A DNA stretch of 64,000 nucleotides from an uncultured Luteimonas sp. (GCA_938008415.1 CALLKI010000009.1:1-64000); one strand, 5' to 3'. Numbered from the stretch's first letter, positions 8,876 to 17,223 are shown. Made by a program: numbers and translations. Notes: generated by a model from the sequence alone, not told the origin.

Positions 8876-9775
8876 ATGCCCAATGGTGTGATACAGGGAA
8901 AACATCCCAAGGAGATGCGCCGGACGCTCGTCGTCTATTGCGACGAATCCGACATTTCCGGAAAACACTTCGCCAATTTCTATGGTGGCCTGCTTGTGGA
9001 CGGGAGGCAGCAGGCTGGAATAGAGGCGCGGCTGAAGAGGAAGTGCGAAGAGCTGCACCTGAACCACGAGGTGAAATGGCAGAAGATCTCGACCGCCTAC
9101 GCGGACAAATACATTGCCCTGATGGATGAGCTGTTCGACATCGTGGCCGAAGGCGGCATAAAGCTGAGAATCATGTTTACGCAGAATTGCTTCGCGCCTC
9201 GACGGTTGAGCCCCGAGCAGGGCGAGGACGCGTTCTTCATCCTTTACTACCACTTCATCAAGCACGCGTTCGGATTGCGTTACGCAGGCATGCCCGGTTG
9301 CAGGACGGCCGTCCGGCTCATGTTCGATACGCTGCCGGACACAAGGGAAAAGCGGGCACGATTCAAAGCCTATCTGGCCGCTTTGGACAGGTCACCGGAA
9401 TTCCGGAAGAGCGGCATCGACATCGATGCCAGTGACATCGCCGAAGTCGACTCGAAACGCCACATCCTGTTGCAATGCGTGGATGTTGTGCTTGGTGCAA
9501 TGCAGTTCAGGCTGAATGACAAGCACAAGGAAAAGCCGGAAGGCAGCCACAGGCGCGCCAAGCGCACTATCGCCAAGGAGCGCGTGTACAGGCATATCCT
9601 CAAGCGCATCCAGCAGATCTATCCGAACTTCAACATCGGCAGGCCCACGTCACGGCGCGGAGACATGGCCAACCTGTGGAAAGATCCTTATCGCCATTGG
9701 CTGTTCGTGCCCAAGGATGCGCAACACAGGCCGGAATTCGCCAAACGCAGAAACAAACAGCCCCGCGTGCGCTAG
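8876..9775 (+). CDS. DUF3800 domain protein
   Basis: The 299-aa protein carries the hallmark of DUF3800 near its N-terminus (VVYCDESDISG, an acidic pair in an RNase H-like first strand), a second conserved acidic region (DIDASDIAEVDSKRH), and a terminal helix like the family's 'LQLADVLAG' (LLQCVDVVLGAMQ). Family knowledge: DUF3800 proteins are predicted RNase H-fold nucleases often found in defence and mobile regions. ATG 8876 is preceded by AGGGGA about ten bases upstream; ATG 8915 is an alternative. Its base composition (a counted line, 9241-9300, has 33 G+C of 60) is well below the neighbours, which suggests acquisition by transfer. A possible -10 TACACT lies near 8827. Confidence 0.8.
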   Translation: MPNGVIQGKHPKEMRRTLVVYCDESDISGKHFANFYGGLLVDGRQQAGIEARLKRKCEELHLNHEVKWQKISTAYADKYIALMDELFDIVAEGGIKLRIMFTQNCFAPRRLSPEQGEDAFFILYYHFIKHAFGLRYAGMPGCRTAVRLMFDTLPDTREKRARFKAYLAALDRSPEFRKSGIDIDASDIAEVDSKRHILLQCVDVVLGAMQFRLNDKHKEKPEGSHRRAKRTIAKERVYRHILKRIQQIYPNFNIGRPTSRRGDMANLWKDPYRHWLFVPKDAQHRPEFAKRRNKQPRVR

Positions 9776-9891
9776 CCGGGTTCACCGGGCCATCCCAAGT
9801 GGAACTTGAGCGTTCGCGCATCGCAGGGCTGCCCTGCAGCATATCTCAGATCCCGAGACCGTGCCTGAATCAAAACACCCAAATAAAATCA

Positions 9892-9997
9892 AAAGGTTGC
9901 GTATCGTCTGCGCCGTGGCGCGCCCCCATTGTCCAGAGATCGGACGGCCGCTGTGCGCAGAACGGTAATCCGCCACAGAACAGCAGGCGCAACCTTT
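9892..9997. repeat. nested inverted repeat / long hairpin
   Basis: A perfect 10-bp inverted repeat, AAAGGTTGCG (9892-9901) and CGCAACCTTT (9988-9997), brackets a second inverted pair, GTGGCG (9915-9920) and CGCCAC (9971-9976). The whole 106-base segment can fold into a long interrupted hairpin with a 50-base apex. It lies in the gene-free gap 9776-10029, just after an A/T-rich stretch (about 9865-9895) that contrasts with the surroundings. It may mark the edge of the accessory block, or be a small non-autonomous element or structured RNA; nothing in the apex decides between these. Confidence 0.45.
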
Positions 9998-10029
9998 GAC
10001 ACGCAGCCAACACAACGAAACTCGCGGGC

Positions 10030-10638
10030 TCAATGCCGCGGCGGCCGGTTCCGGTACAGGTCGGCGAGCATGCCGGGGATCTCCAGGACGATCTCCAGCC
10101 GCTCGCGGTAGCCGGGTGAAGCGTCGGGGTCGTCGCCGGATGCCCCGTCGCTGGCGAGCAGTTCGAGGTCGTCGAGGATCCCGCCGATCCATTCGTGCCG
10201 GTCGAGCCAGCGGTCCCACCCGTCCCCGCGCAGGGCCACGCCCTCGAAGAAGCCGAGCGCCCAGTCGCGGCCGACCTCGGGCTCGTCCCCGTCCAGCCCG
10301 TCGTCCTCCTCCGAAGGCAGCCACATCAGCGGGGCGAGCTGCTCGGGCAGCTCCCCGCCCTCGTGGCGCGCGCGCGCGATGCACATGGCCAGGTGCGCGG
10401 CGAGCAGGCCATGGACCTGGCCGCGCTCCTCCTCGCCGTCCCAGCGCGGTTCCCGGCCGCCCCAGACCACCGGCATCCATTCCTCCGCCGGGACGTCCAC
10501 GGGCGAGACCGCGATCGCCGACAGGAAGCCGTCGAGCGCCTCGATGTTGAAGCCGCGGAACGGGACCGCGCGCCGTTCGAGCAGTTCGGACAGGCGTTCG
10601 ATCTGTGCGTCGTCGAGGCCGGGAGGAGTCGCGGTCAT
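10030..10638 (-). CDS. UPF0149 (YgfB/YecA) family protein
   Basis: The 202-aa protein shows the UPF0149 layout: an N-terminal helical pair ending in 'EALDGFLSAIAVSPVDVPAEEWMPVVWGG', a conserved acidic middle, and 'DWALGFFEGVALR...' with tryptophans in the second half. The family is alpha-helical and its role is poorly known. The C-terminal SEC-C zinc motif of YecA is absent. I chose the second of two close ATG codons (10638), because GGAAG lies 8 bases before it but only 2 bases before the first (10644). It is co-oriented with the amidohydrolase upstream (gap of about 55 bases) and may share its transcript. Confidence 0.75.
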   Translation of the reverse strand: MTATPPGLDDAQIERLSELLERRAVPFRGFNIEALDGFLSAIAVSPVDVPAEEWMPVVWGGREPRWDGEEERGQVHGLLAAHLAMCIARARHEGGELPEQLAPLMWLPSEEDDGLDGDEPEVGRDWALGFFEGVALRGDGWDRWLDRHEWIGGILDDLELLASDGASGDDPDASPGYRERLEIVLEIPGMLADLYRNRPPRH

Positions 10639-10693
10639 GGGCATGGCTTCCGTGTTGCTGCGCGCATGGTAAACGCCCGCGCGATCCACCGGC

Positions 10694-12109
10694 TCAGTTT
10701 CCGCCCCCGGCCTGGGCCATTGCCGCGCCCACGGCATCCCAGGCTTCGACCAGTGCCACCGGCCTGCCGTCGAACCAGACCTCCACCACGTTCCGCGTGC
10801 GGGTGATATCCGCGAGCGGGTCGCCTTCGACGACCACGATGTCGGCACGCGCGCCTGCCTCGAGACGGCCGAGGTCGGGACGGCCGAGGATGTCGGCCGC
10901 ATCCGAAGTCGCCGCCTTCAGCGCCTGAGCGGGTGTCATCCCGAGCCCGACGAGGGCCTGCAGTTCCTGGTGCAGCGCCGCGCCCGGCAGCATCCACGGT
11001 GCCGCGGGCAGGTCGGACCCGGCGCCGATGCGTACGTTGCGCGCGAGCAGCCGCGGCAAGGTCGCCTGCAACAGGCGCAGGTCGGTCGCGCTTCGTCGCT
11101 TCACCGACTCGCTGCCGAGGATGCCCGCCAGCTGCTGCCAATGCCCCTGGAAGAAAGGCACCAGCCGGTCCGCGCCGGGCAGGCCATCGGTCGTGAGGGC
11201 TCCCGGACGTGCGAACTGGAAGGCATTGGCGGCGGTGGGCACCACGGATACGCCGGTCGCGGCCAGCCGGTCGGTCAGCGCATCCAGCAGTTCTTCGTCG
11301 AGCGTTTCGGCAAACGGATCGCCGCCCATCCGCCTGTAGGCCAGCGCCAGCCCGCCCAGGTGCTCGAGCGTCGAGATCCCGGCATCTGCGGCCTGCATCG
11401 CGTCCACCTGCGCCGTATCCAGGCCACGCGTCAGCGCCACGCCCAGGTCGGCCATGACCGGGATGCCGAGCCCTCTGGCAGCCTGCACCGCCGCCACAAA
11501 CGCTTCCGGCGGCAGCTGTTCGTAGAGTTTGATCCAGTCCACGCCCGCCACCGCCAGCGCTTCCACGGCCGCCCGGGCCTCGGCCTCGTCCCGCACCGTC
11601 ACCGGCATCAGGGTTTCCAGCGGAGCGCTGCCCAGTAGCGACGGCTCCGTGGCGAGCACGCTGCGCTCGCCATCGAGCAACGGTCCGGTGGCCACGATGC
11701 GCGGTGCACCCGGTTGTGCGCGCAGCTGCGCAACCGTGTCCAAAGTGTTGTTGGCGTCGCGCACCGTGGTCACGCCCGAAGGCACGAACGCGCCGATGTA
11801 GTGCGGCCGGGCATGCACGTGCAGGTCGATCAGGCCGGGCAGCAGCAGGCGGTCGCCGTGGTCGCGCACCGGCGTATCCGCGGACCAGCGGCAATCGGCC
11901 TTCTTGCCGGCACAACGGATCCGGCCGCCGGCCACCACCACCGCGCCTTGCCCGATCACCGTCCCGGTGCGGGCATCGAACACCCGCCCCAGCAGCACCG
12001 CGTCGGCGCGTGGGGCCGGATGGCACGCGGGCAGCAAGGGACATGCCAGCAGGGCTGCCACCAGGCACCAGGCACGCAGCGCCAGCCCCAAACGTTTGTT
12101 CCGGATCAT
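10694..12109 (-). CDS. lipoprotein amidohydrolase (imidazolonepropionase-like)
   Basis: The 471-aa protein is a metal-dependent hydrolase of the amidohydrolase superfamily. The N-terminal beta sandwich (DAVLLGRVFDARTGTVIGQGAVVVAGGRI) is followed by the metal motif H97-V-H99 in GLIDLHVHARPH. The later metal residues would lie in a Lys around WIKLYEQ, a His in STLEHLGGL and an Asp in GAGSDLP. A signal peptide ends in a lipobox (LLPAC, Cys29), so the enzyme should be membrane-anchored outside the cytoplasm. I chose ATG 12109 because AAGGTG lies about 7 bases upstream. Related proteins include periplasmic dipeptidases and imidazolonepropionase-like enzymes; the substrate is not known. Confidence 0.85.
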   Translation of the reverse strand: MIRNKRLGLALRAWCLVAALLACPLLPACHPAPRADAVLLGRVFDARTGTVIGQGAVVVAGGRIRCAGKKADCRWSADTPVRDHGDRLLLPGLIDLHVHARPHYIGAFVPSGVTTVRDANNTLDTVAQLRAQPGAPRIVATGPLLDGERSVLATEPSLLGSAPLETLMPVTVRDEAEARAAVEALAVAGVDWIKLYEQLPPEAFVAAVQAARGLGIPVMADLGVALTRGLDTAQVDAMQAADAGISTLEHLGGLALAYRRMGGDPFAETLDEELLDALTDRLAATGVSVVPTAANAFQFARPGALTTDGLPGADRLVPFFQGHWQQLAGILGSESVKRRSATDLRLLQATLPRLLARNVRIGAGSDLPAAPWMLPGAALHQELQALVGLGMTPAQALKAATSDAADILGRPDLGRLEAGARADIVVVEGDPLADITRTRNVVEVWFDGRPVALVEAWDAVGAAMAQAGGGN

Positions 12110-12554
12110 GCGCGACACCTTCTTTCCCCTTCCAATCCGATCGAGACCGGTACGATGCGGGTCCGCGACGGATGGTTGCAAGGACGCCCGTCATGCGGAC
12201 TGCACAGCCCCGGCCACGGGATGTGTGACGCCCGATGGCGCGCGGACACCCCGGCTGCCCGATGCGGCATCGCAACGGGCGTTGCCCACCCCGTCATTTT
12301 CCACAGGCAGTGGAGTGATGGGCTCCTTCCCGCGCTTGCGGGGGAAAGCTGGGATGGGGAATACCATTGTTGGCCATTGGTGTTGGCGCGAGGATTGCCC
12401 CCAACCCGTCCGGTCCGGTGCCGTGTACGGGCATTCGGATGGCCCGCGCGACAATGCCGTGCAAATGGAGAACGAGCAGGCCCGGCCGGCCGCCGCGGCC
12501 GGGCGCGGGGCGCGGCGGCTACAATGCGGTGCCCTGTCCTGCAACGCCCCTGCC
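12110..12554. other. intergenic region between amidohydrolase and oleB
   Basis: This 445-base gap contains no convincing gene. It holds a palindrome of the dispersed family, TTCCC...GGGAA, centred on GCTTGC at 12326-12348. A -10-like TACAAT at 12520-12525, about 30 bases before the oleB start, is the best promoter candidate for oleB; no good -35 element is visible upstream of it. Confidence 0.5.
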
Positions 12555-13460
12555 GTGTCCTTCCCCGGTTACGACTTCACCAGCCACCATCTCGAGGTAC
12601 GCCCGGGCATCCGGATGCATTACCTGGACGAGGGTCCTCGCGATGGCGAGGTGGTGGTGATGCTGCACGGCAACCCGTCGTGGAGCTACTACTGGCGCCA
12701 CCTCGTCCACGGCCTGCGTGACCGCTGGCGCTGCATCGTGCCCGACCACATCGGCATGGGGCTGTCCGACAAGCCGGACGACCGGCCCATCGCCACGCCG
12801 CGCTACGACTACACCCTGCGCTCGCGGGTGGACGACCTGTCCACGCTGCTGGAGGGTATCGGCATCACCGGGCCGGTGACGCTGGCAGTGCACGACTGGG
12901 GCGGCCTGATCGGCTTTTCCTGGGCGCTGGGGCACCCGTCCCGCGTGAAGCGCCTGGTGATCCTCAACACCGCCGCGTTCCCGATGCCGGCGGCCAAGAC
13001 CATGCCCTGGCAGCTCAGCCTTGGCCGCGACTATTTCCTGGGCGAGGTGCTGATCCGCGGCGCCAATGCCTTCGCCGAGGGCGCGGCGCGGATCGGCGTG
13101 GCGCGGCCGATGCCGCGGGACGTGCGCCGCGCCTACGTGGCGCCCTACGACAGCTGGCGCAACCGCCTGGCCGTCATCCGCTTCATCCAGGACATCCCGC
13201 TCGGGTCGGGCGACCGCGCCTGGCCGCTGCTGGACGCCGTGGGCCGCGCGCTGCCGTCCTTCGCCAACCGGCCCGCCTTCATCGGCTGGGGCCTGAAGGA
13301 CTTCGTGTTCGACCACCATTTCCTGGACCGCTTCCGCGCGGACCTGCCGCAGGCCGAGGTGATGGCGTTCGAGGACGCCGCGCACTACGTGCTGGAAGAC
13401 AAGCACGAGGTGCTGGTGCCGGCGATCCGCGGGTTCCTCGACCGGCACCCGGTGATCTAG
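12555..13460 (+). CDS. oleB: OleB, beta-lactone decarboxylase
   Basis: OleB converts the cis-beta-lactone made by OleC into a cis-olefin and CO2, the last step of the pathway. The 301-aa alpha/beta hydrolase belongs to the haloalkane dehalogenase-like group: HGNPSWSY (38-45), the nucleophile Asp114 in AVHDWGG, a second acid in WGLKDF (Asp249) and His277 in AAHYVLEDKHEV. I chose GTG 12555 because VSFPGYDFTSHHLEVRPGI matches the N-terminus of Xanthomonas OleB; no Shine-Dalgarno sequence is present. Family knowledge: OleB assembles with OleC and OleD into large multimers. It is separated from oleC by an opposite-strand gene, so each needs its own promoter. Confidence 0.95.
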   Translation: MSFPGYDFTSHHLEVRPGIRMHYLDEGPRDGEVVVMLHGNPSWSYYWRHLVHGLRDRWRCIVPDHIGMGLSDKPDDRPIATPRYDYTLRSRVDDLSTLLEGIGITGPVTLAVHDWGGLIGFSWALGHPSRVKRLVILNTAAFPMPAAKTMPWQLSLGRDYFLGEVLIRGANAFAEGAARIGVARPMPRDVRRAYVAPYDSWRNRLAVIRFIQDIPLGSGDRAWPLLDAVGRALPSFANRPAFIGWGLKDFVFDHHFLDRFRADLPQAEVMAFEDAAHYVLEDKHEVLVPAIRGFLDRHPVI

Positions 13461-13576
13461 CGGCGGGCGGCAGCGCCGGCACGGATGGGCCGGTGTCGCC
13501 GCGCGGATTGCCCCACCCGGTCCGCCCGGACCGGCGCAGGCCGATGGCGCCGTGTGGGGATCGCGCCCTCCCGGCC

Positions 13577-13629
13577 TTCCGCCGTTCGCGGGGAAAGTGT
13601 CTGTCTTCCTCCCCCGCTTGCGGGGGAGG
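13577..13629. repeat. dispersed GC-rich palindrome, downstream of oleB
   Basis: The gap 13461-13710 carries a perfect palindrome, CCTCCCCCGC (13608-13617), TT, GCGGGGGAGG (13620-13629), preceded by a half copy (TTCGCGGGGAAAG, about 13585-13596). It lies between the convergent oleB and YkgJ-type genes, where it may also serve as a transcription stop. The remainder of the gap shows nothing recognisable. Confidence 0.7.
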
Positions 13630-13710
13630 GGTGAGGGGCAGGAACACCTGCACGGTCCGAACCGCGGGTACGCGGTCCCCGGGATCGGGGGAACCGGATG
13701 CGCGTGCGGC

Positions 13711-14133
13711 TCAGGCCGCGACCGGCGGCACCGCCGGCGGCGAGGGGCTGTTGCCGCTGTCGTCCGGGTGGTCGTCGTTGTCGGCCTCGCGCCAGCGCCA
13801 GTCGTCCGGCGTCAGCACCGGCAGGCCGTAAGCCTGGCGGGCCTTGTCGCACTGCGGGCTGGGCGCGCCGAATTCCCAGGACGCATCCACCTCCCGGCAG
13901 ACGGACGGGCGGCGCGGGTGGATGGTGCAGCGCGAGTAGCGGCCGATGTCGGCATCCAGCGCCACGCAGCGGATCGGCGGGGCATAGGTGCCCCGCATGC
14001 ACAGCCGGTGCGCGTCCAGCTTCTCGGTCAGCCCTGCCGGGACCCCGCCTTCGGTGAACTCGTCCGATTCCATCCAGTGGAAGGCGACGCGGTACTGGGT
14101 GCAGCACGCGCCACAGGTGAGGCAGGGGTGCAT
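13711..14133 (-). CDS. YkgJ-type cysteine cluster protein
   Basis: The 140-aa protein opens with the metal-cluster signature CxxCxxCC (Cys4, 7, 10, 11 in MHPCLTCGACC) and has further cysteines in RLCMRG, IRCVALD, SRCTIHP and PSVCREV. This is the YkgJ/UPF0153 family, thought to bind zinc or an iron-sulfur cluster; its biochemical role is not settled. ATG 14133 starts directly before the cluster, as in relatives. It is read opposite to, and sits between, oleB and oleC, about 100 bases from the oleC start, so the two promoters are close or overlapping. A link to olefin synthesis is suggested only by position. Confidence 0.85.
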   Translation of the reverse strand: MHPCLTCGACCTQYRVAFHWMESDEFTEGGVPAGLTEKLDAHRLCMRGTYAPPIRCVALDADIGRYSRCTIHPRRPSVCREVDASWEFGAPSPQCDKARQAYGLPVLTPDDWRWREADNDDHPDDSGNSPSPPAVPPVAA

Positions 14134-14220
14134 GGATGCCGGGCCTTGCGCGGCGGAAGCCGGGGAGGGCGCGATTTTTCCGCAGCCCCCGGAACCGGCG
14201 CAAGGGGGGCCGGGGGCGGC

Positions 14221-14226
14221 GATAAT
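14221..14226 (+). promoter_or_regulatory. -10-like hexamer of oleC (leaderless start)
   Basis: GATAAT matches five of six positions of the -10 consensus and ends 7 bases before ATG 14234, with no Shine-Dalgarno sequence between. Transcription would begin at or next to the start codon. No good -35 element is visible. Confidence 0.45.
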
Positions 14227-14233
14227 TCCCGGC

Positions 14234-15880
14234 ATGACCGACGCCTGCAACATCGCCGCGGCCCTCCCCCGGCTGGCCGCGGAAGCACCCGACCGCATCG
14301 CCATGCGCTGCCCGGGACACGACGGCAGTTACCGCACCACCCTGACCTATGGCGAGCTCGATGCGCGCAGCGACGCGATCGCCGCCGGGCTGGCCCTGCG
14401 CCGCATCGTGCGCGGCACGCGCGTGGTGGTGATGGTGCGGCCGACGCCGGAGTTCTTCCTGCTGATGTTCGCGCTGTTCAAGGCCGGCGCGGTGCCGGTG
14501 CTGGTGGACCCGGGCATCGACAGGCGCGCGCTGAAGCAGTGCCTGGACGAGGCCGAGCCGCATGCCTTCATCGGCATCCCGCTGGCGCACTTCGCGCGCA
14601 CGCTGCTGGGCTGGGCGAAATCCGCGATGACGCGGATCACCACCGGCCGCTTCCCGTTCCTGGCCGACGCCACCCTGGCGCAGGTGGAACGCGACGGCGC
14701 GGGCGCCGGGCCGCAGCTGGCGCGGACCTGCCCGGACGACGTGGCCGCGATCCTGTTCACCAGCGGCAGCACCGGCGTGCCCAAGGGCGTGGTCTACCGC
14801 CACCGCCACTTCGTGGCGCAGGTCGACATGCTGTGCACGGCCTTCGGCATCGCGCCGGGCGGCGTGGATTTCCCGACCTTCCCGCCGTTCGCGCTGTTCG
14901 ACCCCGCGCTGGGCCTGACCTCGGTCATCCCCGACATGGACCCCACGCGTCCGGCCGGAGCCGACCCGCGCAAGCTGCATGCGGCGATCGCCCGCTTCGG
15001 CGCCGACCAGCTGTTCGGCTCGCCCGCGCTGATGCGCGTGCTGGCCGCGCATGGCGAGCCGCTGCCGACCCTGAAGCGCGTGACGTCGGCCGGCGCGCCG
15101 GTGCCGCCGGAGGTGGTGGCGCGGATGCTGGAACTGCTGCCGGACGATGCGCAGTTCTGGACGCCCTACGGCGCCACCGAATGCCTGCCGGTGGCGGTGA
15201 TCGAGGGCCGCGAGCTGCTGTCGCTGCGCGAGCGCACCGAGCAGGGCGCCGGCACCTGCGTCGGCCGCCCGGTGCCGCCGAACGAGGTGCGCATCATCCG
15301 GATCAGCGACGGGCCCATCCCCGCGTGGTCGGACGACCTGCTGGTCGCCCCGGGCGGGATCGGCGAGATCACCGTGGCCGGCCCGACCGCCACCGACGCC
15401 TACTACAACCGTGACGGGCAGACCGCGCTGGCCAAGATCCGCGAGCGCCTGCCGGATGGCACGGAACGCATCGTCCACCGCATGGGCGACGTCGGCTGGA
15501 TCGACGACGAGGGCCGGCTGTGGTTCTGCGGGCGCAAGTCGCAACGGGTCGAGACCGCCGATGGACCGCTGTACACCGAGCAGGTCGAGCCGGTGTTCAA
15601 CACCCACCCGGACGTGCGCCGCACCGCGCTGGTCGGCGTGGGCGCGAAAGGCGCGCAGCGGCCGGTGCTGTGCGTGGAGACGCACCCCGGCATCGCCCGT
15701 GCCGAACACGCGCGCATCGAGCGCGGGCTGCGCGACATCGGCGCGCGCTTCCCGCACACCGCACGCATCGACACCTTCCTGTTCCACCCCGGCTTCCCGG
15801 TGGACATCCGGCACAACGCCAAGATCGGCCGCGAGAAGCTTGCGGCGTGGGCCGCCTCGCGGCTGGAGGAGCGGCAATGA
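14234..15880 (+). CDS. oleC: OleC, beta-lactone synthetase
   Basis: OleC uses ATP to close the beta-hydroxy acid from OleD into a beta-lactone. The 548-aa protein has the acyl-adenylating fold: phosphate-binding loop LFTSGSTGVPKG (174-185), YGATE (312-316), and GDVGWIDDEGRLWFCGRK (from 418) leading to the C-terminal lid domain. Family knowledge: OleC differs from acyl-CoA ligases in making a beta-lactone, not a thioester, and lacks the usual late catalytic lysine context. ATG 14234 follows a -10-like hexamer directly. The stop codon overlaps the oleD start by 4 bases (ATGA), so translation of the two is coupled. Confidence 0.95.
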   Translation: MTDACNIAAALPRLAAEAPDRIAMRCPGHDGSYRTTLTYGELDARSDAIAAGLALRRIVRGTRVVVMVRPTPEFFLLMFALFKAGAVPVLVDPGIDRRALKQCLDEAEPHAFIGIPLAHFARTLLGWAKSAMTRITTGRFPFLADATLAQVERDGAGAGPQLARTCPDDVAAILFTSGSTGVPKGVVYRHRHFVAQVDMLCTAFGIAPGGVDFPTFPPFALFDPALGLTSVIPDMDPTRPAGADPRKLHAAIARFGADQLFGSPALMRVLAAHGEPLPTLKRVTSAGAPVPPEVVARMLELLPDDAQFWTPYGATECLPVAVIEGRELLSLRERTEQGAGTCVGRPVPPNEVRIIRISDGPIPAWSDDLLVAPGGIGEITVAGPTATDAYYNRDGQTALAKIRERLPDGTERIVHRMGDVGWIDDEGRLWFCGRKSQRVETADGPLYTEQVEPVFNTHPDVRRTALVGVGAKGAQRPVLCVETHPGIARAEHARIERGLRDIGARFPHTARIDTFLFHPGFPVDIRHNAKIGREKLAAWAASRLEERQ

Positions 15881-16875
15881 AAATCCTGGTCACCGGCGGC
15901 GGTGGTTTCCTCGGCCAGGCGCTGTGCCGCGGGCTGGCCGAGCGCGGGCATGAGGTCACCAGCTTCAACCGCGGCCACTATCCGGAACTCGACGCGCTGG
16001 GCGTGCGCCAGGTGCGCGGCGACCTGGCCGACCGCGACGCGGTGCTGGCCGCCGCCCGCGGCATGGACGCAGTGTTCCACAACGCGGCCAGGGCCGGCGC
16101 GTGGGGCAGCTACGAAAGCTATTACCAGGCCAACGTGGTCGGCACGCGGAACGTGGTCGAGGCCTGCCGCGCGCACGGCATCGGCCGGCTGGTCTATACC
16201 TCCACGCCCAGCGTCACCCACCGCAGGACGCATCCGGTCGAGGGCGGCACCGCCGACACCGTGCCCTATGGCGAGGACCTCAAGGCGCCCTACGCCAGCA
16301 CCAAGCAGGTCGCGGAGAAGATGGTGCTGGCCGCGAACGGCCCGGACCTAGCCACCGTCGCCCTGCGCCCGCGGCTGATCTGGGGCCCGGGCGACCGCCA
16401 GATCCTGCCGCGGCTGGTCGAGCGCGCGAAGGCCGGGCGCCTGCGCTTCGTCGGCGGCGGCCACAACCTGATCGACACCACCTACATCGACAACGCCGCG
16501 CAGGCCCACTTCGACGCCTTCGACCACCTCGCCCCGGGCGCGGCCTGCGCGGGACGCGCCTACTTCATCAGCAACGGCGAGCCGAAGCCGACGCGCGAGA
16601 TCGTCAACGCGCTGCTGGAAGCGGCCGGCGCGCCGCGCGTGGACGGCTCGATCCCGTTCGGCGTGGCCTACGCCATCGGCGCGGCGTGCGAGGTGCTCTG
16701 GCCGCTGCTGCGGCTTGGCGGCGAACCGCCGATGACGCGCTTCCTCGCCGAACAGCTGAGCACCACGCACTGGTATTCGATGGAGCCGGCCAGGCGCGAC
16801 TTCGGCTATGTACCGAGGGTTTCCATCGCCGAAGGCCTGGAACAGCTGCGCGCGTGGTGGCTGCAACGCGGCTGA
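15877..16875 (+). CDS. oleD: OleD, NAD(P)H-dependent beta-keto acid reductase
   Basis: OleD reduces the beta-keto acid from OleA to a beta-hydroxy acid. The 332-aa protein is an extended short-chain dehydrogenase (3-beta-hydroxysteroid dehydrogenase-like): nucleotide-binding GGGGFLG (7-13), the catalytic Ser region STPSV (109-113) and Tyr139-xxx-Lys143 (APYASTK). ATG 15877 overlaps the end of oleC in ATGA. The Rossmann motif at the very N-terminus confirms the start. OleD is the last gene of the ole set here; a DUF1328 gene follows after 108 bases. Confidence 0.95.
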   Translation: MKILVTGGGGFLGQALCRGLAERGHEVTSFNRGHYPELDALGVRQVRGDLADRDAVLAAARGMDAVFHNAARAGAWGSYESYYQANVVGTRNVVEACRAHGIGRLVYTSTPSVTHRRTHPVEGGTADTVPYGEDLKAPYASTKQVAEKMVLAANGPDLATVALRPRLIWGPGDRQILPRLVERAKAGRLRFVGGGHNLIDTTYIDNAAQAHFDAFDHLAPGAACAGRAYFISNGEPKPTREIVNALLEAAGAPRVDGSIPFGVAYAIGAACEVLWPLLRLGGEPPMTRFLAEQLSTTHWYSMEPARRDFGYVPRVSIAEGLEQLRAWWLQRG

Positions 16876-16983
16876 AGCCACGTTCCTTCACGCCGTAACC
16901 ACGCCACCGTCACCGCGCGACGACCGCCGGTGGCCCAGGCTGCCGTGGCAGCACCCATCCTGACAATGCCACGGAGATTTCCC

Positions 16984-17142
16984 ATGCTCGGATACGCCGT
17001 CACCTTCTTCGTCATCGCGCTCATCGCCGCGGTGCTGGGCTTCTCCGGCATCGCCGGCGCGGCGACCAACATCGCCTGGATCCTGTTCGTCGTGTTCCTG
17101 GTCCTGGCCGCGGTCTCGATGCTGCGCGGCCGCCGGGCCTGA
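16984..17142 (+). CDS. DUF1328 (YtjA-like) small membrane protein
   Basis: The 52-aa protein consists almost entirely of two membrane helices (YAVTFFVIALIAAVLGF and IAWILFVVFLVLAAVSML) joined by GIAGAATN and ending in RGRRA. This is the DUF1328/UPF0391 pattern, with its conserved GFSGIAGAA turn. CGGAGA about 7 bases before ATG 16984 gives a clear ribosome binding site and rules out the longer frame. Function is unknown; in several proteobacteria such proteins are stress-related. A strong hairpin follows at 17158. Confidence 0.85.
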   Translation: MLGYAVTFFVIALIAAVLGFSGIAGAATNIAWILFVVFLVLAAVSMLRGRRA

Positions 17143-17157
17143 CCCCGGGAGTGGGCC

Positions 17158-17184
17158 GGAAGGCCCGCCCCCGGCGGGCCTTCC
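17158..17184 (+). terminator. hairpin terminator after DUF1328 gene
   Basis: A 12-bp perfect stem, GGAAGGCCCGCC (17158-17169) with GGCGGGCCTTCC (17173-17184), has a 3-base loop. It lacks a proper T run, but its place between the DUF1328 stop and the ubiJ promoter suggests a terminator. Confidence 0.55.
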
Positions 17185-17211
17185 CACGGCCTTGCCGCGG
17201 CCCGCTGCGGC

Positions 17212-17217
17212 TACAAT
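17212..17217 (+). promoter_or_regulatory. -10-like hexamer of ubiJ (leaderless start)
   Basis: TACAAT (five of six consensus positions) ends 6 bases before ATG 17224, and no Shine-Dalgarno sequence is present. This predicts a transcript starting at the start codon. Confidence 0.45.
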
Positions 17218-17223
17218 GCGGCA

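Noticed and set aside
9776..10029. Possible tRNA or integrase attachment site next to the accessory block
   Set aside because: No cloverleaf, CCA-end or integrase gene was found, so a tRNA-linked island is not supported.
10635..12275. Long open frame overlapping the amidohydrolase on the same strand
   Set aside because: It is a high-GC shadow frame, rich in Arg/Gly/Ala, with no family signature; the overlapping frame has a signal peptide and metal motifs.
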